Shown: positions 38,431-50,249, numbered from the stretch's first letter. The stretch: DNA of 64,000 nucleotides from Limnoperna fortunei (GCA_944474755.1 OX104113.1:47383644-47447643); one strand, 5' to 3'. The notes: generated from the sequence alone by a model not told the origin. Numbers and translations: made by a program.

Positions 38431-38890
38431 CGTTGTATTCAGATTGCGCCGTCCCACCAACTCGTGCCACGACATTATTCGCTGGATACGATCTTTGTTC
38501 CGCGGTTACTATTGTGATACCCGCAGAAGATAAAGAGACGATTTCTACAGACCTACAGTTGATAATACCAGAAGGTTATTACGGACGCATAGCTCCACGT
38601 TCCGGACTTGCTGCAACCATTTTATTGCCGTCGGTGGTGGTGTTGTGGACGCCGATTATCGTGGTATTGTGCATGTGATATTATATAATCATAGTAAAGT
38701 TGATTATCAAGTGACTGTCGGAGATAAAATAGCGCAGTTGATTTTAGAAAAAATAACTACACCTCCAGCTTTGGAAGTATCGGAGCCAGCACAAAAGGGA
38801 GACCGCGGTACGTTGAAACCCACAGATAAAGAACCGATTGAGTCTAATATTGAACGAGGTTGTGGAGGATTTGGATCGACGGGAAAATGA
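38431..38890 (+). pseudogene. dUTPase-like gene with a single frameshift
   Basis: dUTPase hydrolyses dUTP to dUMP and keeps uracil out of DNA. All five conserved trimeric-dUTPase motifs are present in order: AGYDLCSA (motif 1), [10 protein letters not shown] (2), VDADYRG (3), GDKIAQLIL (4) and [10 protein letters not shown] (5). Motifs 1-2 lie in one frame (to about 38610) and 3-5 in the next (from about 38612), so one base has been lost between them. There is no in-frame ATG. A possible splice acceptor (TTTTGGACAG) ends at 38430, so this may be one exon or a 5'-truncated copy. The stretch between motifs 4 and 5 is longer than usual. Without introns between the motifs it could be a retrocopy of host DUT or a viral or transposon dUTPase. 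If the shift is a sequencing error, the gene may be intact. Confidence 0.8.
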
Positions 38891-39160
38891 TGGTTTCGTC
38901 AACACAGTTATAGTATTTTCATGCGATTACCATGTTTTTACCGTTGCAAATAATGTGTCAGATCGCAGAATATAATCTATCATTCTTAATGCAATTTATA
39001 CCCCGAAGGGTTGAAAGCATACAAACAAATATAAATTCAAAAGGTCACAATATAAAGATGACATTACACGTTTTTATGTTTAACAACTAATGATTTTCGT
39101 AGCAACAATTTTTTTATGCTAACATTATCAGATTATCTCATTCTAATTGCAAACGTAAAA
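38891..39160. other. Spacer between two broken reading frames
   Basis: No feature is recognised. The spacing (about 270 bp) and shared strand suggest the dUTPase-like and membrane-protein remnants arrived together, but this is inference. Confidence 0.3.
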
Positions 39161-39652
39161 TGATTTGTGGTGGTTTGACAGTTTTGATATGTATGTTGGG
39201 ACTTGTCGTAGTTACGATAGTTGTTCCAGGAACATTCATGCCATCTTGTTGATGACCGTTTGGTTGGGAGCTGGACTGGGTGTCATGTTTAGTTCATTTC
39301 CGACGGACAACAAATTGACAATCTCATATACTTACCGTGTTTTACATCACCATTGTATACTGGTCTACATGGAATTTGCGATTCTTGACCGTCGTGTTAT
39401 TTTGGGATCAGTCTAATTTGGACAAAGTTAGGGGAACCACAATCATCGGACTTATTTTATATCTAATTGAAACTCGAACAATCACCTTGGCTACTTTGCG
39501 TAACATTTGGATCGAATGTACATCTGAAGGGAATGGTGCCTGCGGGATTGTTTTTCGGCATATCGTTTCATACGTCGTTTTCTTCGATTGTGTTGTATGA
39601 AATGTGGTACACCAATATACTGTATTTACGAAAAGATAACCCGAACGAATAA
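39161..39652 (+). pseudogene. Broken multi-pass membrane protein gene
   Basis: An ATG at 39161 opens a 28-codon frame with one hydrophobic segment (GLTVLICMLGLVVVTIVV). Coding-like, hydrophobic sequence then continues in other frames: MTVWLGAGLGVMF (about 39250), YITIVYWSTWNLRFLTVVLF (about 39340), then MVPAGLFFGISFHTSFSSIV and a polar tail ending LRKDNPNE at a stop near 39652. Together they look like about four membrane segments interrupted by at least two frame changes. I do not recognise the family. CG dinucleotides look commoner here than in the flanks. Confidence 0.4.
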
Positions 39653-40090
39653 TTGATAGATATATGTACAGCTACAACGTTACTTAGTTGTTTACTTCCA
39701 TTGTGGATCGTGTTAATTGTTATACGTACACATATGTTTGTATAAATGCGTACATATTCTTGTGGGCGTGATGCATATAATTGTAATGTTGATTGTATTC
39801 TGATCACCAATAAACTGAAGACGACTTAGTTATAATTATATCCTGATGATTGTTTACAACGTATCTCCGCATACATATCTTTGTTCACAATTTTGTAGCC
39901 TTTCGGTATCGATGTTGGCACGCGGTTATTGGATGATATCGATACGGTATTCATGTGATCTACTAAAAAAGAAGTAGTTTATAAAAGAGACTTTATTGAA
40001 GTCAACGTAGAACATTTTAGTTTAAGATCAATGCTGGAAGAGCTTTGGGATATTACGACATGAGTAAACTGACATATCTGACATAATTTC

Positions 40091-40510
40091 TAGTCTCGAT
40101 CATCCAGACGCTTAATTACATTTGTGCGTCTGGATTCAACTCTATATTGAACTCGTTATCATTACGCCCAAAACTGGGCGTAATTTTTGATTGGATGATA
40201 TTTTTATTGTCTAAAAAATTACTTCCGTTCATAGCAAATGTGTATAAAAAATTGTACCAAAGTTTAAACTTAAATATTTTTATAATATATTACTTTACCA
40301 ATTAATTAAACAAATATTATTGTTATGCACAATCAAGAGAGAATCTTACTGTGACGTCATTTTATAAGTATAGACATGTTTGGATGGTTTTCCTGGTCTA
40401 AAAATAGGCCCTAAATATAGAATAATTGTTTTGTCTCCATCTATTGGTAGCGAACTTAAAACAAGGTGATCCCAGACGCTTATATATATGCGTCTGGGTG
40501 ATAGAGACTA
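40091..40510. mobile_element. 420-bp MITE with 21-bp terminal inverted repeats and 10-bp target duplication
   Basis: The ends are TAGTCTCGATCATCC... and its complement, 19 of 21 matching. The perfect direct repeat ACATAATTTC flanks it at 40081-40090 and 40511-40520. Each end also folds on itself (ATCCAGACGC/GCGTCTGGAT at 40102-40135, and CCCAGACGC/GCGTCTGGG near 40471-40498). An inner hairpin ATTACGCCCA/TGGGCGTAAT lies at 40161-40184. There is no coding capacity. A 9-10-bp duplication points to Mutator-like (MULE) elements. Confidence 0.9.
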
Positions 40511-41002
40511 ACATAATTTCGTGACCCAACCTGTATCGTACAGTGTAAACAAGACTACCACGGATCTGATCAAATCAATATAACAATGAACATCCGTGTC
40601 GTAGTGGAGTGGTTAAATAGATAAATGAAACCATTTGTGTGTGCTTGTTGTTTTCTAATACATTATTATGATTCGTGTCTTATTTTATTGTTGTGAATAT
40701 TATTAAATTTTAGATTTTGTTATAAGCGGATATGTATATATAAACTCGGACGAACTTGTATTATTTGTTTAATGCCACATCCCTTTGTGAATCAAATTTT
40801 TAAAAAACAAAAAAAGAGTAGATTACAAATTCAATTCGCAAAACAGTTATAAATATACTTATATAATATAATTATCGTCTATTTTACAAGTTCAGTCTGT
40901 TGGAAGAACGGGCGACGCGTTCGATCTATGCCTTTAAAATCGGCACTGCTTCATTTTTAAAGTATTAAAATATTATCGTAATACAAAAAACCCCAAGAAA
41001 AT

Positions 41003-41119
41003 CAATCTTATTAAAATTAAATCTTTTTACTTGCTCCCCCTTTTTGCTATGGTCGCTTACAACGCAGCGATCAATACCAAAATGGGGGCGCAAGTAAAAG
41101 ATTTAATTTTAATAGATAG
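41003..41119. mobile_element. 117-bp foldback MITE with 9-bp target duplication
   Basis: Almost the whole element is one inverted repeat: TATTAAAATTAAATCTTTT on the left faces its complement on the right, with arms of about 50 bp, imperfect, around ACAACGC. CAAGAAAAT flanks it exactly at 40994-41002 and 41120-41128. The 9-bp duplication suggests a MULE-derived element. Confidence 0.85.
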
Positions 41120-41295
41120 CAAGAAAATTTGACAAAAAGTAAATTAAACATATATATATATATATAAATTGTCTCCCTTGCCATCCTACATAAATTGTAC
41201 TGTGCAAAGTTTACATAAAGATCAAATCTATAAAAATATAGCTACTTCAATGAGCTATGAATTCGAACAACACTAGCACTTTAGTGTACTATAAT

Positions 41296-41700
41296 TGTAT
41301 TTGTTCTGATCCATTCTCTTCTGCATCGTGAACACTGACAGCGAACAATTCGATGCTGTTGGTAGCCATTTTACAATATATTCTTCATGATATACACAAT
41401 GACGCTAATGTATAAGTCGACAGTTGTCATTAGACACACACCTATCCTTGTATATTCGATAACACCAAGACAAATACTGCATTCATTATCTTACATTGGC
41501 GTATAGCAGCCGGTATGGCAATAACTTTTGCAGGTACGGCATGCCGTACCAATAATTTTCAAAAATAAAAAAAATTGTTCATATTTTTCTTTTTTTATTG
41601 GTGTTTTTTGACTATCCTCTCATCTCAGAGACTGTATCTGTTAAGGTAGAGAGGTACTGGACTCACTCAACATTGTCTCCGTCATTCGGGAAGAGTGCAC
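41296..41700 (-). pseudogene. Decayed RING-finger ORF copy
   Basis: It matches 978-1226 but is interrupted by about 135 bp at about 41494-41630. That insert carries a perfect 18-bp palindrome GGTACGGCATGCCGTACC (41533-41550). The frame is not intact. Confidence 0.6.
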
Positions 41701-42359
41701 ATATGTTAATTGCACTAAGCATGTATTTGATTTAAAGACGTTTCTCGCGTCGTCAACTCCATGTTTCTACTTTTAAACGGTTGTAATCAATTTTAACAAA
41801 TGTTGTAGCTCATACAAATATTCAAATATTGAAGAATTTGGTGGATAATGAAACGCACATTTTCTTTAAAGGACGTTATGTTATGTTAAGAGCTCAGGAT
41901 TGCAAATTTTGGAAATGCATGAATGTTTTTTACATATAAAATTTTAACCAACACTAATTAATACGCCAAGGTAGAGAATTTTACTTGATAAACCTCCAAT
42001 ATGTGATATAAAGGATTGTAATGACATAGAATTTAATTGATTTAGATAAAGTATCTGCTTATTGTAATATATACACAATAATGTACCAAGTGTATATATT
42101 GTCTGTCAAATTCGTCTGGCGTGTTCAGTGGGAATAAATCTGTTGAAAAATTGCAATTAAAGGACAACGTTCTAGTTTGAATATAAATCTTATGGTCTGA
42201 AAGTATGTTCTTTAAAAAATGCTATCGAACAAATAAAAAGAAATCCAAACAAAAAATTGACAAAAAGAAACACGGCCATTCCACGAAACCAGGTTTTCAA
42301 CAATTTAACAATTAATTGCAGTAGTAGACTAAGCGTTAAGCGTAAAGGGTTTTTCTATT

Positions 42360-42790
42360 TTTTAATAACAGCGACCTTGACCCGATTCGCCGCTAATCCA
42401 ATCCCAAGCTACTAGGTATTTATGCAAGCTTGCTATATTCAAAGTTTCAGCAAGATTGGTATATATCCGAACTTAAGTTATTGACCCAAAACTGTTTTTC
42501 TATTTTTAGTAACAGTGACCTTGACCTGACTGGCCCCAAATACAATCCCAAGCTAGGTCTTTATGCAAGCTTGCTATATCCAAAGTTTCAGCAAGATTGG
42601 TATATCCGAACTGCAGTTATTTACCGAAAACTGGTTTCTATTTTTAGAAACATTGACCTTGATCCGACTGGCTCCAAATCCAATCCCAAGCTAGGTCTTT
42701 ATGCAAGCTTGCTATGGCAAAGTTTCATCAAGATTGGTTTATCCAAACTAAAGTTATTGACTGGAAACCCTCTGTTTGATGCCGCCTGCC
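42360..42790. repeat. Tandem repeat, about 140 bp x 3-4, with GACCTTGA motifs
   Basis: It is the same family as 1945-2346, with CCAATCCCAAGCTAGGTC and GCAAGCTTGCTATATCC in each unit. The 137-codon frame crossing it (42430-42843) is explained by the repeat and is not considered a gene. It ends in a GCCGCCTGCCCGCC tract next to the following element. Confidence 0.8.
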
Positions 42791-44776
42791 CGCCATGCCC
42801 CAATTTAACTAGAGGCTCCCAGGAGCCTGTATCGCTCACCTGAACCTGAAATCAAACAACCCCTTTTTATATAGAATTTCGTTCCTATAAGGAATTGACC
42901 AACACTTCTGCAAAAGTCATTAATTTTGACCTTTTAAGGGAAATAACTCCTATAAGGAGGAGCTTTTGATGCTTAGGAGGGAGGTTCACTTGAAATTTGC
43001 TGTACCTGTTATACTTTTTTAACTATCAGCCAAAAACTCCCTTGACCCCCTCCCCCCCCCCTTTCTATTTTAAGTCAACGTAGCTATGTAGGTAGTCAGC
43101 TGTAATGATTTGCAAAATTTTGGTAGAGGACATCCTAAAGATGATGTGTGCAATTTTTCAAAGCAGTCCTTTCATTGGTTAGAGGAGAAGATTTTTTAAA
43201 ATCAATTAAAATTCATTAAAAAAATGTTCTAAGAGAATAATTCCTAAACGGTTAATCAGACAATCTTGACCCTAAAGTCATTTTTGTAGCCCTCATAGAG
43301 CAGAACAATTAAGCAATGCTAACTTTTTCTCCAGTTCTAAAAATTTTCAAGATTTTGTGGCAAAAATGTCAAAAATAATCAATTTCGACAATTAAAGGGC
43401 AATAACTCCTACAAGGAGTCATCATACAACTTCAACCCAATGGAGTGTTTTGTAGAGCTTTCGATGCTGATGAAGGCTGGTCTCTTCAGTTTTCCTGTAT
43501 CTGTCATACTTTTCGAACTATAAGCCAAAAACTGTATTTTGACCCCCCCCCCCGTTCTATTTTTAGCCATGGCAGCCATGTTGGTTAATCTGCGGCCATG
43601 GTTTGTGCAAACTTGGTTGAAGACATTTGACGATAATGTGTACAAAGTTTCACAGCAGTACTTTCAGTGGTTTCAGAGGAGAAGATTTTTAAAAATCAAT
43701 TAAAACCGATTAAAAAAAAACAGTTCAAGTGGAATAATTCTTAAACGGTTTATCAGACAATCTTGACCCAAAAGACATTTTTGTAGCTCTCATAGAGCAG
43801 AACAATTAAACAATGCTAACTTTTTCTCTAGTTCTAATAATTGTCAAGATTTTGAGGCAAAAATGGCAAAAATCATCAATTTCGACAATTAAAGGGCAAT
43901 AACTCCTACAAGGAGTCGTCATACGACTTTGACCCAATGGAGTGTTTTGTAGAGCTTTCAATGCTGAAGAAGGAAGGTCTCTTCAGTTTTCCTGTATCTG
44001 TCATACTTTTCGAACTATAAGCCAAAAACTGTATTTTGACCCCCCCCTGTTCTATTTTTAGCCATGGCAGCCATGTTGGTTAATCTGCGGCCATGGTTTG
44101 TGCAAACTTGGTTGAAGACATTTGACGATAATGTGTACAAAGTTTCACAGCAGTACTTTCAGTGGTTTCAGAGGAGAAGATTTTTAAAAATCAAAACTGA
44201 TTAAAAAAAACAGTTCAAGTGGAATAACTCTTAAACGGTTTATCAGACAATCTTCACCCTAAAGACATTTTTGTAGCTCTCATAGAGCAGAACAATTATA
44301 CAATGCTAACTTTTTCTCTAGTTCTAATAATTTTCAAGATTTTGAGGCAAAAATGGCAAAAATCATCAATTTCGACAATTAAAGTGCAATAACTCCTACA
44401 AGGAGTCGTCATACGACTTTGACCCGACCAATAGAGTGTTTTGTAGAGCTTTTGATGCTGAAGAAGGAAGGTCTCTTCCGTTTTCCTGTATCTGTAATAC
44501 TTTTTGAACTATAAGCCAAAAACTGTATTTTGACCCCCCTGTTCTATTTTTAGCCATGGCGACCATGTTTTTTTACGAATCAAAAATCCAAACGATAGTT
44601 TGGTAAAGGACATGCTAAGCAACAACCATACCAAGTTTGGTTGCATTCTGTCAAGTGGTTTCAGAGAAGAAGATTTTTGAAAAGTTGAACGGACAGACGA
44701 CGGACGACAGACGACGGACGGACGCCAAGTGACGGCAATAGCTCACATGACCCTTCGGGTCAGGTGAGCTAAAAAG
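42791..44776. mobile_element. Hairpin-ended insertion with three internal repeats of about 500 bp
   Basis: The left end holds GGCTCCCAGGAGCC and CGCTCACCTGA (about 42811-42842). The right end is a stem AGCTCACATGACCC / GGGTCAGGTGAGCT around TTCG (about 44741-44771), then an A-run, so GCTCACCTGA is an inverted terminal motif. GGGCAATAACTCCTACAAGG recurs near 43395, 43893 and (one change) 44386. A GGACGACGGACGG-type tract precedes the hairpin. The architecture matches 6912-8002. No coding is seen. Confidence 0.6.
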
Positions 44777-46142
44777 CAAGTTAAACATGTTTACGTTGTC
44801 TCTCTAGCCACCCTAGAAAAATTGTACTGTGCAAAGGTTACATAAAAAGATCAAATTTGAACATTTTGAGAGGATCTTAATACTTGAAAATATAAAACAT
44901 AAAGTCAATATCTTTCTTTTTATTTAATATACATATATCAATTTTCATTATTTTTTTTCAAAGCTTTAAATATATCTACTTCAATGAACTATGAACCTCA
45001 ACAGTTGCATTTGTTCGTCGGGTTGGGTTTGGGGGGGGGGGGGAGTTTTTTACGTCCTACACCGACAACTTAATGCCCTTGGTCGGATGGCATTTGTTCG
45101 TCAAGATATTTCTCGCATTTATACTGTAGGTCAACTGTCTTCTACACTTGCGCAATTCGCTGCTCTTCTCTGTAGCCATTTTAAATACATTTTTCACGAT
45201 ACACACACAATTATTTCCTCAAGCGAACATAAGATCTTAATCAAATAAACAAGAAGTCTCGTATTGTAGGTGCAAAGGCTTTATTGTCAAAACTACAAAT
45301 TGTTCAGAATAATCTAGAAAGCAATGACGAACCAGAAAATTCAAATTCAGTTTAATGTGCGTTTTTCTTCTTTTCTTGGCTTTTGTAATCTAGAAAACAC
45401 AAAATTAAAAAAAATATACATTTTTTTAAACCAAAAAAGCCTGTGTACACTTGAGTCACAAAGGTTTGAATGATCGACCACAGTTCACGTAACCCACTTA
45501 AACTTTAAGTCAAGCAAACCACACATATATGTGCAAGCTTTAACCAATGAAAAACAGTGTCTACAAATATTTAGACACATGCTACAGTTTGTTTACGAAT
45601 TTATACCTATAAATATACTTATAATTTATACTTATAAATATATAAGTTGACAGTTGTCTTTAAAGAACAGATACTGGACTTACTCAGAATCGTCTCTGTC
45701 ATTGGGAAGAGTGTGCAGATGTTAAATCATGTTAGCATGTATTTGATTACAAATTAGTTCTAAGAAAAAGACGCTTTTCTTGTCGTTGTTCGGCTAGTGG
45801 TTTCTGTCCAAGACTATTCGTTACTTCCTAGACACTACTTTTAAAGGGTTGTAATCAATTTTAGCAAATGTTGCAGCACATACAAATTCAAATTCTTCAT
45901 TGGTCCAATTAAGGTCCCACAAGGAGCAATGACATATAAACATTAATAATTTGGAGTACAATACTGACATTACAATTAAGAAAACGAATTCAATTAAAAT
46001 TCCTAAATTGCATAAATATCAATATGTATACATTATATATGATCATCTGTGACCCAGAAGAGGAGGAACATGTATGTGGCGAGTGAAGGACAATGTAGAC
46101 AATATAACATAAACAAACAAATGAATAGAATTATAAAATAGA
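44777..46142. other. Second partial copy of the block start, with decayed RING copy
   Basis: It matches about 725-1000 and 2370-3080 of the left block. A weak relic of the RING ORF lies at about 45120-45250. No intact gene is seen. A run of G occurs at about 45030-45043. Confidence 0.5.
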
Positions 46143-48993
46143 ACAAGTGCTGATTGTGATTGCAAGCAAGTCACAAAAAAATCCCCTCCCGTGCCCACTT
46201 TTGTCACAATTCGGACAACTTTTCAATTTTCGCACTTTGGCGGCCATTTTGAATATGGCGGCCATCTTGGACTTTGGCAGCCATCTTGGATTTGTTCGAC
46301 ATGTTGTTCGTAATATCAATATTGACCTAAATGCCAATTTTTGTTGAAATCAGACAACTTTTCAATATTCGCACTTTGGCAGCCATTTTGAATATGACAG
46401 CCATCTTGGATTTGTTCGAAAGTGTCGCCATGTTGTTCGTAATATCAATATTGACCTAAATGCCAATTTTCGTTGAAATCGGACAACTTTTCAATTTTCG
46501 CACTTTGGCGGCCATTTTGAATATGGCGGCCATCTTGGACTTTGGCGGCCATCTTGGATTTGTTCAAACATGTCACCATGTTGTTCGTAATATCAATATT
46601 CACCTAAATGCCAATTTTCGTTGAAATCGGACAACTTTTCAATTTTCGCACTTTGGAGGCCATTTTGAATATGGCGGCCATCTTGGACTTTGGCGGCCAT
46701 CTTTGATTTGTTCGAACATGTCACCATGTTGTTCGTAATATCAATATTGACCTAAATGCCAATTTTCGTTGAAATCGGACAACTTTTCAATTTTCGCACT
46801 TTGGCGGCCATTTTGAATATGGTGGCCATCTTGGATTTTTCGGAAAATGGTCCCATATTGTCCGGGACCTTAATATTGACCTATAAACCTATTTTGGTTC
46901 ATATCCATATTGTTTGTGATTTTTTATGATTAATTTTGTATTTTTTTCAAATTCAAAATGGCCGCCAATCCAAGATGGCCGCCATTTTCAAAATTTCGAA
47001 ATCGGAAACAACATTTCCTAGTGGTGACCTATCTTTCTGGTAAGTTTCATTGACCTATGTCTTTTCGTCTTCGAGAAATCCTACAGACAAAGTTAGGTCC
47101 AGAAGAAGAAGAAGAAGAAGAAGAAGAAGAAGAAGAAGAAGAAGAAGAATAATAACAAGTGCTGATTGTGATTGCAAGCAAGTCACAAAAAAATCCCCTC
47201 CCGTGCCCACTTTTGTCACAATTCGGACAACTTTTCAATTTTCGCATTTTGGCGGCCATTTTGAATATGGCGGCCATCTTGGACTTTGGCAGCCATCTTG
47301 GATTTGTTCGACATGTTGTTCGTAATATCAATATTGACCTAAATGCCAATTTTTGTTGAAATCAGACAACTTTTCAATATTCGCACTTTGGCAGCCATTT
47401 TGAATATGACAGCCATCTTGGATTTGTTCGAAAGTGTCGCCATGTTGTTCGTAATATCAATATTGACCTAAATGCCAATTTTCGTTGAAATCGGACAACT
47501 TGTCAATTTTCGCACTTTGGCGGCCATTTTGAATATGGCGGCCATCTTGGACTTTGGCGGCCATCTTTGATTTGTTCGAACATGTCACCATGTTGTTCGT
47601 AATATCAATATTGACCTAAATGCCAATTTTCGTTGAAATCGGACAACTTTTCAATTTTCGCACTTTGGCGGCCATTTTGAATATGGTGGCCATCTTGGAT
47701 TTTTCGGAAAATGGTCCCATATTGTCCGGGACCTTAATATTGACCTATAAACCTATTTTGGTTCATATCCATATTGTTTGTGATTTTTTATGATTAATTT
47801 TGTATTTTTTTCAAATTCAAAATGGCCGCCAATCCAAGATGGCCGCCATTTTCAAAATTTCGAAATCGGAAACAACATTTCCTAGTGGTGACCTATCTTT
47901 CTGGTAAGTTTCATTGACCTATGTCTTTTCGTCTTCGAGAAATCCTACGGACAAAGTTAGGTCCAGAAGAAGAAGAAGAAGAAGAATAATAACAAGTGCT
48001 GATTGTGATTGCAAGCAAGTCACACAAAAATCCCCTCCCGTGCCCACTTTTGTCACAATTCGGACAACTTTTCAATTTTCGCACTTTGGCCGCCATTTTG
48101 AATATGGCGGCCATCTTGGACTTTGGCAGCCATCTTGGATTTGTTCGACATGTTGTTCGTAATATCAATATTGACCTAAATGCCAATTTTTGTTGAAATC
48201 AGACAACTTTTCAATATTCGCACTTTGGCAGCCATTTTGAATATGACAGCCATCTTGGATTTGTTCGAACATGTCACCATGTTGTTCGTAATATCAATAT
48301 TGACCTAAATGCCAATTTTCGTTGAAATCGGACAACTTTTCAATTTTCACACTTTGGCGGCCATTTTGAATATGGCGGCCATCTTGGACTTTGGCGGCCA
48401 TCTTGGATTTGTTCAAACATGTCACCATGTTGTTCATAATATCAATATTCACCTAAATGCCAATTTTCGTTGAAATCGGACAACTTTTCAATTTTCGCAC
48501 TTTGGAGGCCATTTTGAATATGGCGGCCATCTTGGACTTTGGCGGCCATCTTTGATTTGTTCGAACATGTCACCATGTTGTTCGTAATATCAATATTGAC
48601 CTAAATGCCAATTTTCGTTGAAATCGGACAACTTTTCAATTTTCGCACTTTGGCGGCCATTTTGAATATGGTGGCCATCTTGGATTTTTCGGAAAATGGT
48701 CCCATATTGTCCGGGACCTTAATATTGACCTATAAACCTATTTTGGTTCATATCCATATTGTTTGTGATTTTTTATGATTAATTTTGTATTTTTTTCAAA
48801 TTCAAAATGGCCGCCAATCCAAGATGGCCGCCATTTTCAAAATTTCGAAATCGGAAACAACATTTCCTAGTGGTGACCTATCTTTCTGGTAAGTTTCATT
48901 GACCTATGTCTTTTCGTCTTCGAGAAATCCTACGGACAAAGTTAGGTCCAGAAGAAGAAGAAGAAGAAGAAGAAGAAGAAGAAGAAGAAGAAG
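46143..48993. repeat. Nested tandem array with GGCGGCCATCTTGG motifs and GAA tracts
   Basis: Three large units start ACAAGTGCTGATTGTGATTG at about 46143, 47155 and 47992 and each ends in an (GAA)n tract (about 47100-47149, 47966-47986 and 48950-48993). Inside each are subunits of about 140-150 bp containing GACAACTTTTCAATTTTCGC, GGCGGCCATTTTGAATATGG and GGCCATCTTGGA. The middle large unit has one subunit fewer. The complement CCAAGATGGC resembles the YY1 core (AAGATGGCGGC). Frames such as 47047-47349 are made of repeat sequence plus poly-Arg or poly-Ser from GAA and are not genes. Confidence 0.85.
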
Positions 48994-49180
48994 AATAATA
49001 ATAAGAAACGGTGCAAAAACAATAAATCCCCGACACTTCGTGGTCGGGGATTTAATAATAATAAGAAACGGTGCAAAAACAATAAATCCCCGACACTTCG
49101 TGGTCGGGGATTTAATAATAATAAGAAACGGTGCAAAAACAATAAATCCCCGACACTTCGTGGTCGGGGATTTAATAATA
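48994..49180. repeat. 60-bp hairpin minisatellite, three identical copies
   Basis: Units at 48994-49053, 49054-49113 and 49114-49173 are identical. Each ends in a hairpin, AAATCCCCGACAC with its complement around TTC and one bulged G (49024-49053 and +60, +120). Because 60 is a multiple of three, frames stay open on both strands as a 20-residue repeat. I take these as by-products. Confidence 0.85.
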
Positions 49181-49204
49181 GGACGTGTATGCAATGTACA
49201 TCCA

Positions 49205-49985
49205 CTCCACCTTTTTTTATATATTTTATATGTTTTTCTGGTCAGGCTTTTACATTAACCCCACAGCACCACCTGACTAGGGTGTGTTTGGGCGTAAATC
49301 TTAAATCTTAATTAAACCTGACAAACGTTTTAATAATTGGATAATTGTAAATAATGAATAAATAAATATAATTCCTTGTAAAAACCCTTACACACGTTCT
49401 TTCATACACCATGCATGCAATATGTTATTAATACAATGTACTTGAATGCTCATATTTGTTCTATAAGTAATATGTTTGATTTAACAACAACACAAAAAAA
49501 AACATTATGATATAGACTACACATACAATATCATGGAAACAAAACATTTAAGGGGTTCCATTTTTTTCAAAGGCTAAAACTTTGTTATTTTTAATAGCAA
49601 TGTATTCTTCAAGAGTATGAATATACCATAGCTTTGATTCGAGCTCAATAATGGTTGGTATTTTTTCTTTAAGTTTACAACTATAAATGTAACTCTTAAT
49701 AACTAGAAACAGAAAATTTAAAAATAAGGGTTGATCAGTATAACCAAGTGAAACATCAGACTTATTTAACATAAAGTTATTATAGATTTGACCAAAGTGT
49801 GTTGTAACATTTTCTAAAAACCTATTTGCAATTCTACAATAAAAAAATAGATGCTCTAAAGTTTCTCATTCATAGTTGCAAAAACTACAATATTTTGTGT
49901 CCTTAAGGTGTATGGAATATAAAAACTTATTAGTAGGTAGAATTCTATGTAATAGCTAAAACTGAAATGTAAATAAATAAATAAG
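49205..49985 (-). mobile_element. 5'-truncated LINE with poly-A tail and target duplication
   Basis: On the minus strand it begins with ORF2-like sequence reading LLHRILPTNKFLY, then CSFC...ETLEHLFFYC (CxxC...HxxxxC knuckle), then the open frame 49772-49548. One TGA interrupts the knuckle region. The 3' end is a poly-A (poly-T at about 49211-49217 on plus). TCCACC lies at both borders (about 49204-49209 and 49986-49991). The left block has the empty site (about 3175-3185). Confidence 0.7.
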
Positions 49986-50249
49986 TCCACCTTGTGCACA
50001 GTGCAGACCAACAATTTGTCAAGTATAGAGACCCATATTAAAATGTAATAAGTTGGGCTGATTGTAGGTCTACAAAGAACACCAAGGTACTGTGCTCAAT
50101 GGTATGTGTGCAAAACTATGCAAAGCCCAGTCTCCACACACTTCTCTTTGTGTACAATGTAGGCAAAAAAAAAGGTAAATAAATGTATTCATCTGCAGTT
50201 CTTCTATATAAAATCATATAACCTGTTTATAATGTTTACATCTTTACAT

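Noticed and set aside
42430..42843. 137-codon ORF
   Set aside because: It is built from three or so tandem non-coding repeat units; the related repeat at 1945-2346 has broken frames.
47047..47349. ORFs with poly-Ser or poly-Arg runs
   Set aside because: They are products of the GAA tract joined to repeat sequence and recur with each unit.
48899..49258. ORF with three 20-residue repeats (and its antisense partners)
   Set aside because: The 60-bp hairpin unit is a multiple of three, so both strands stay open. No start context or domain supports a protein.
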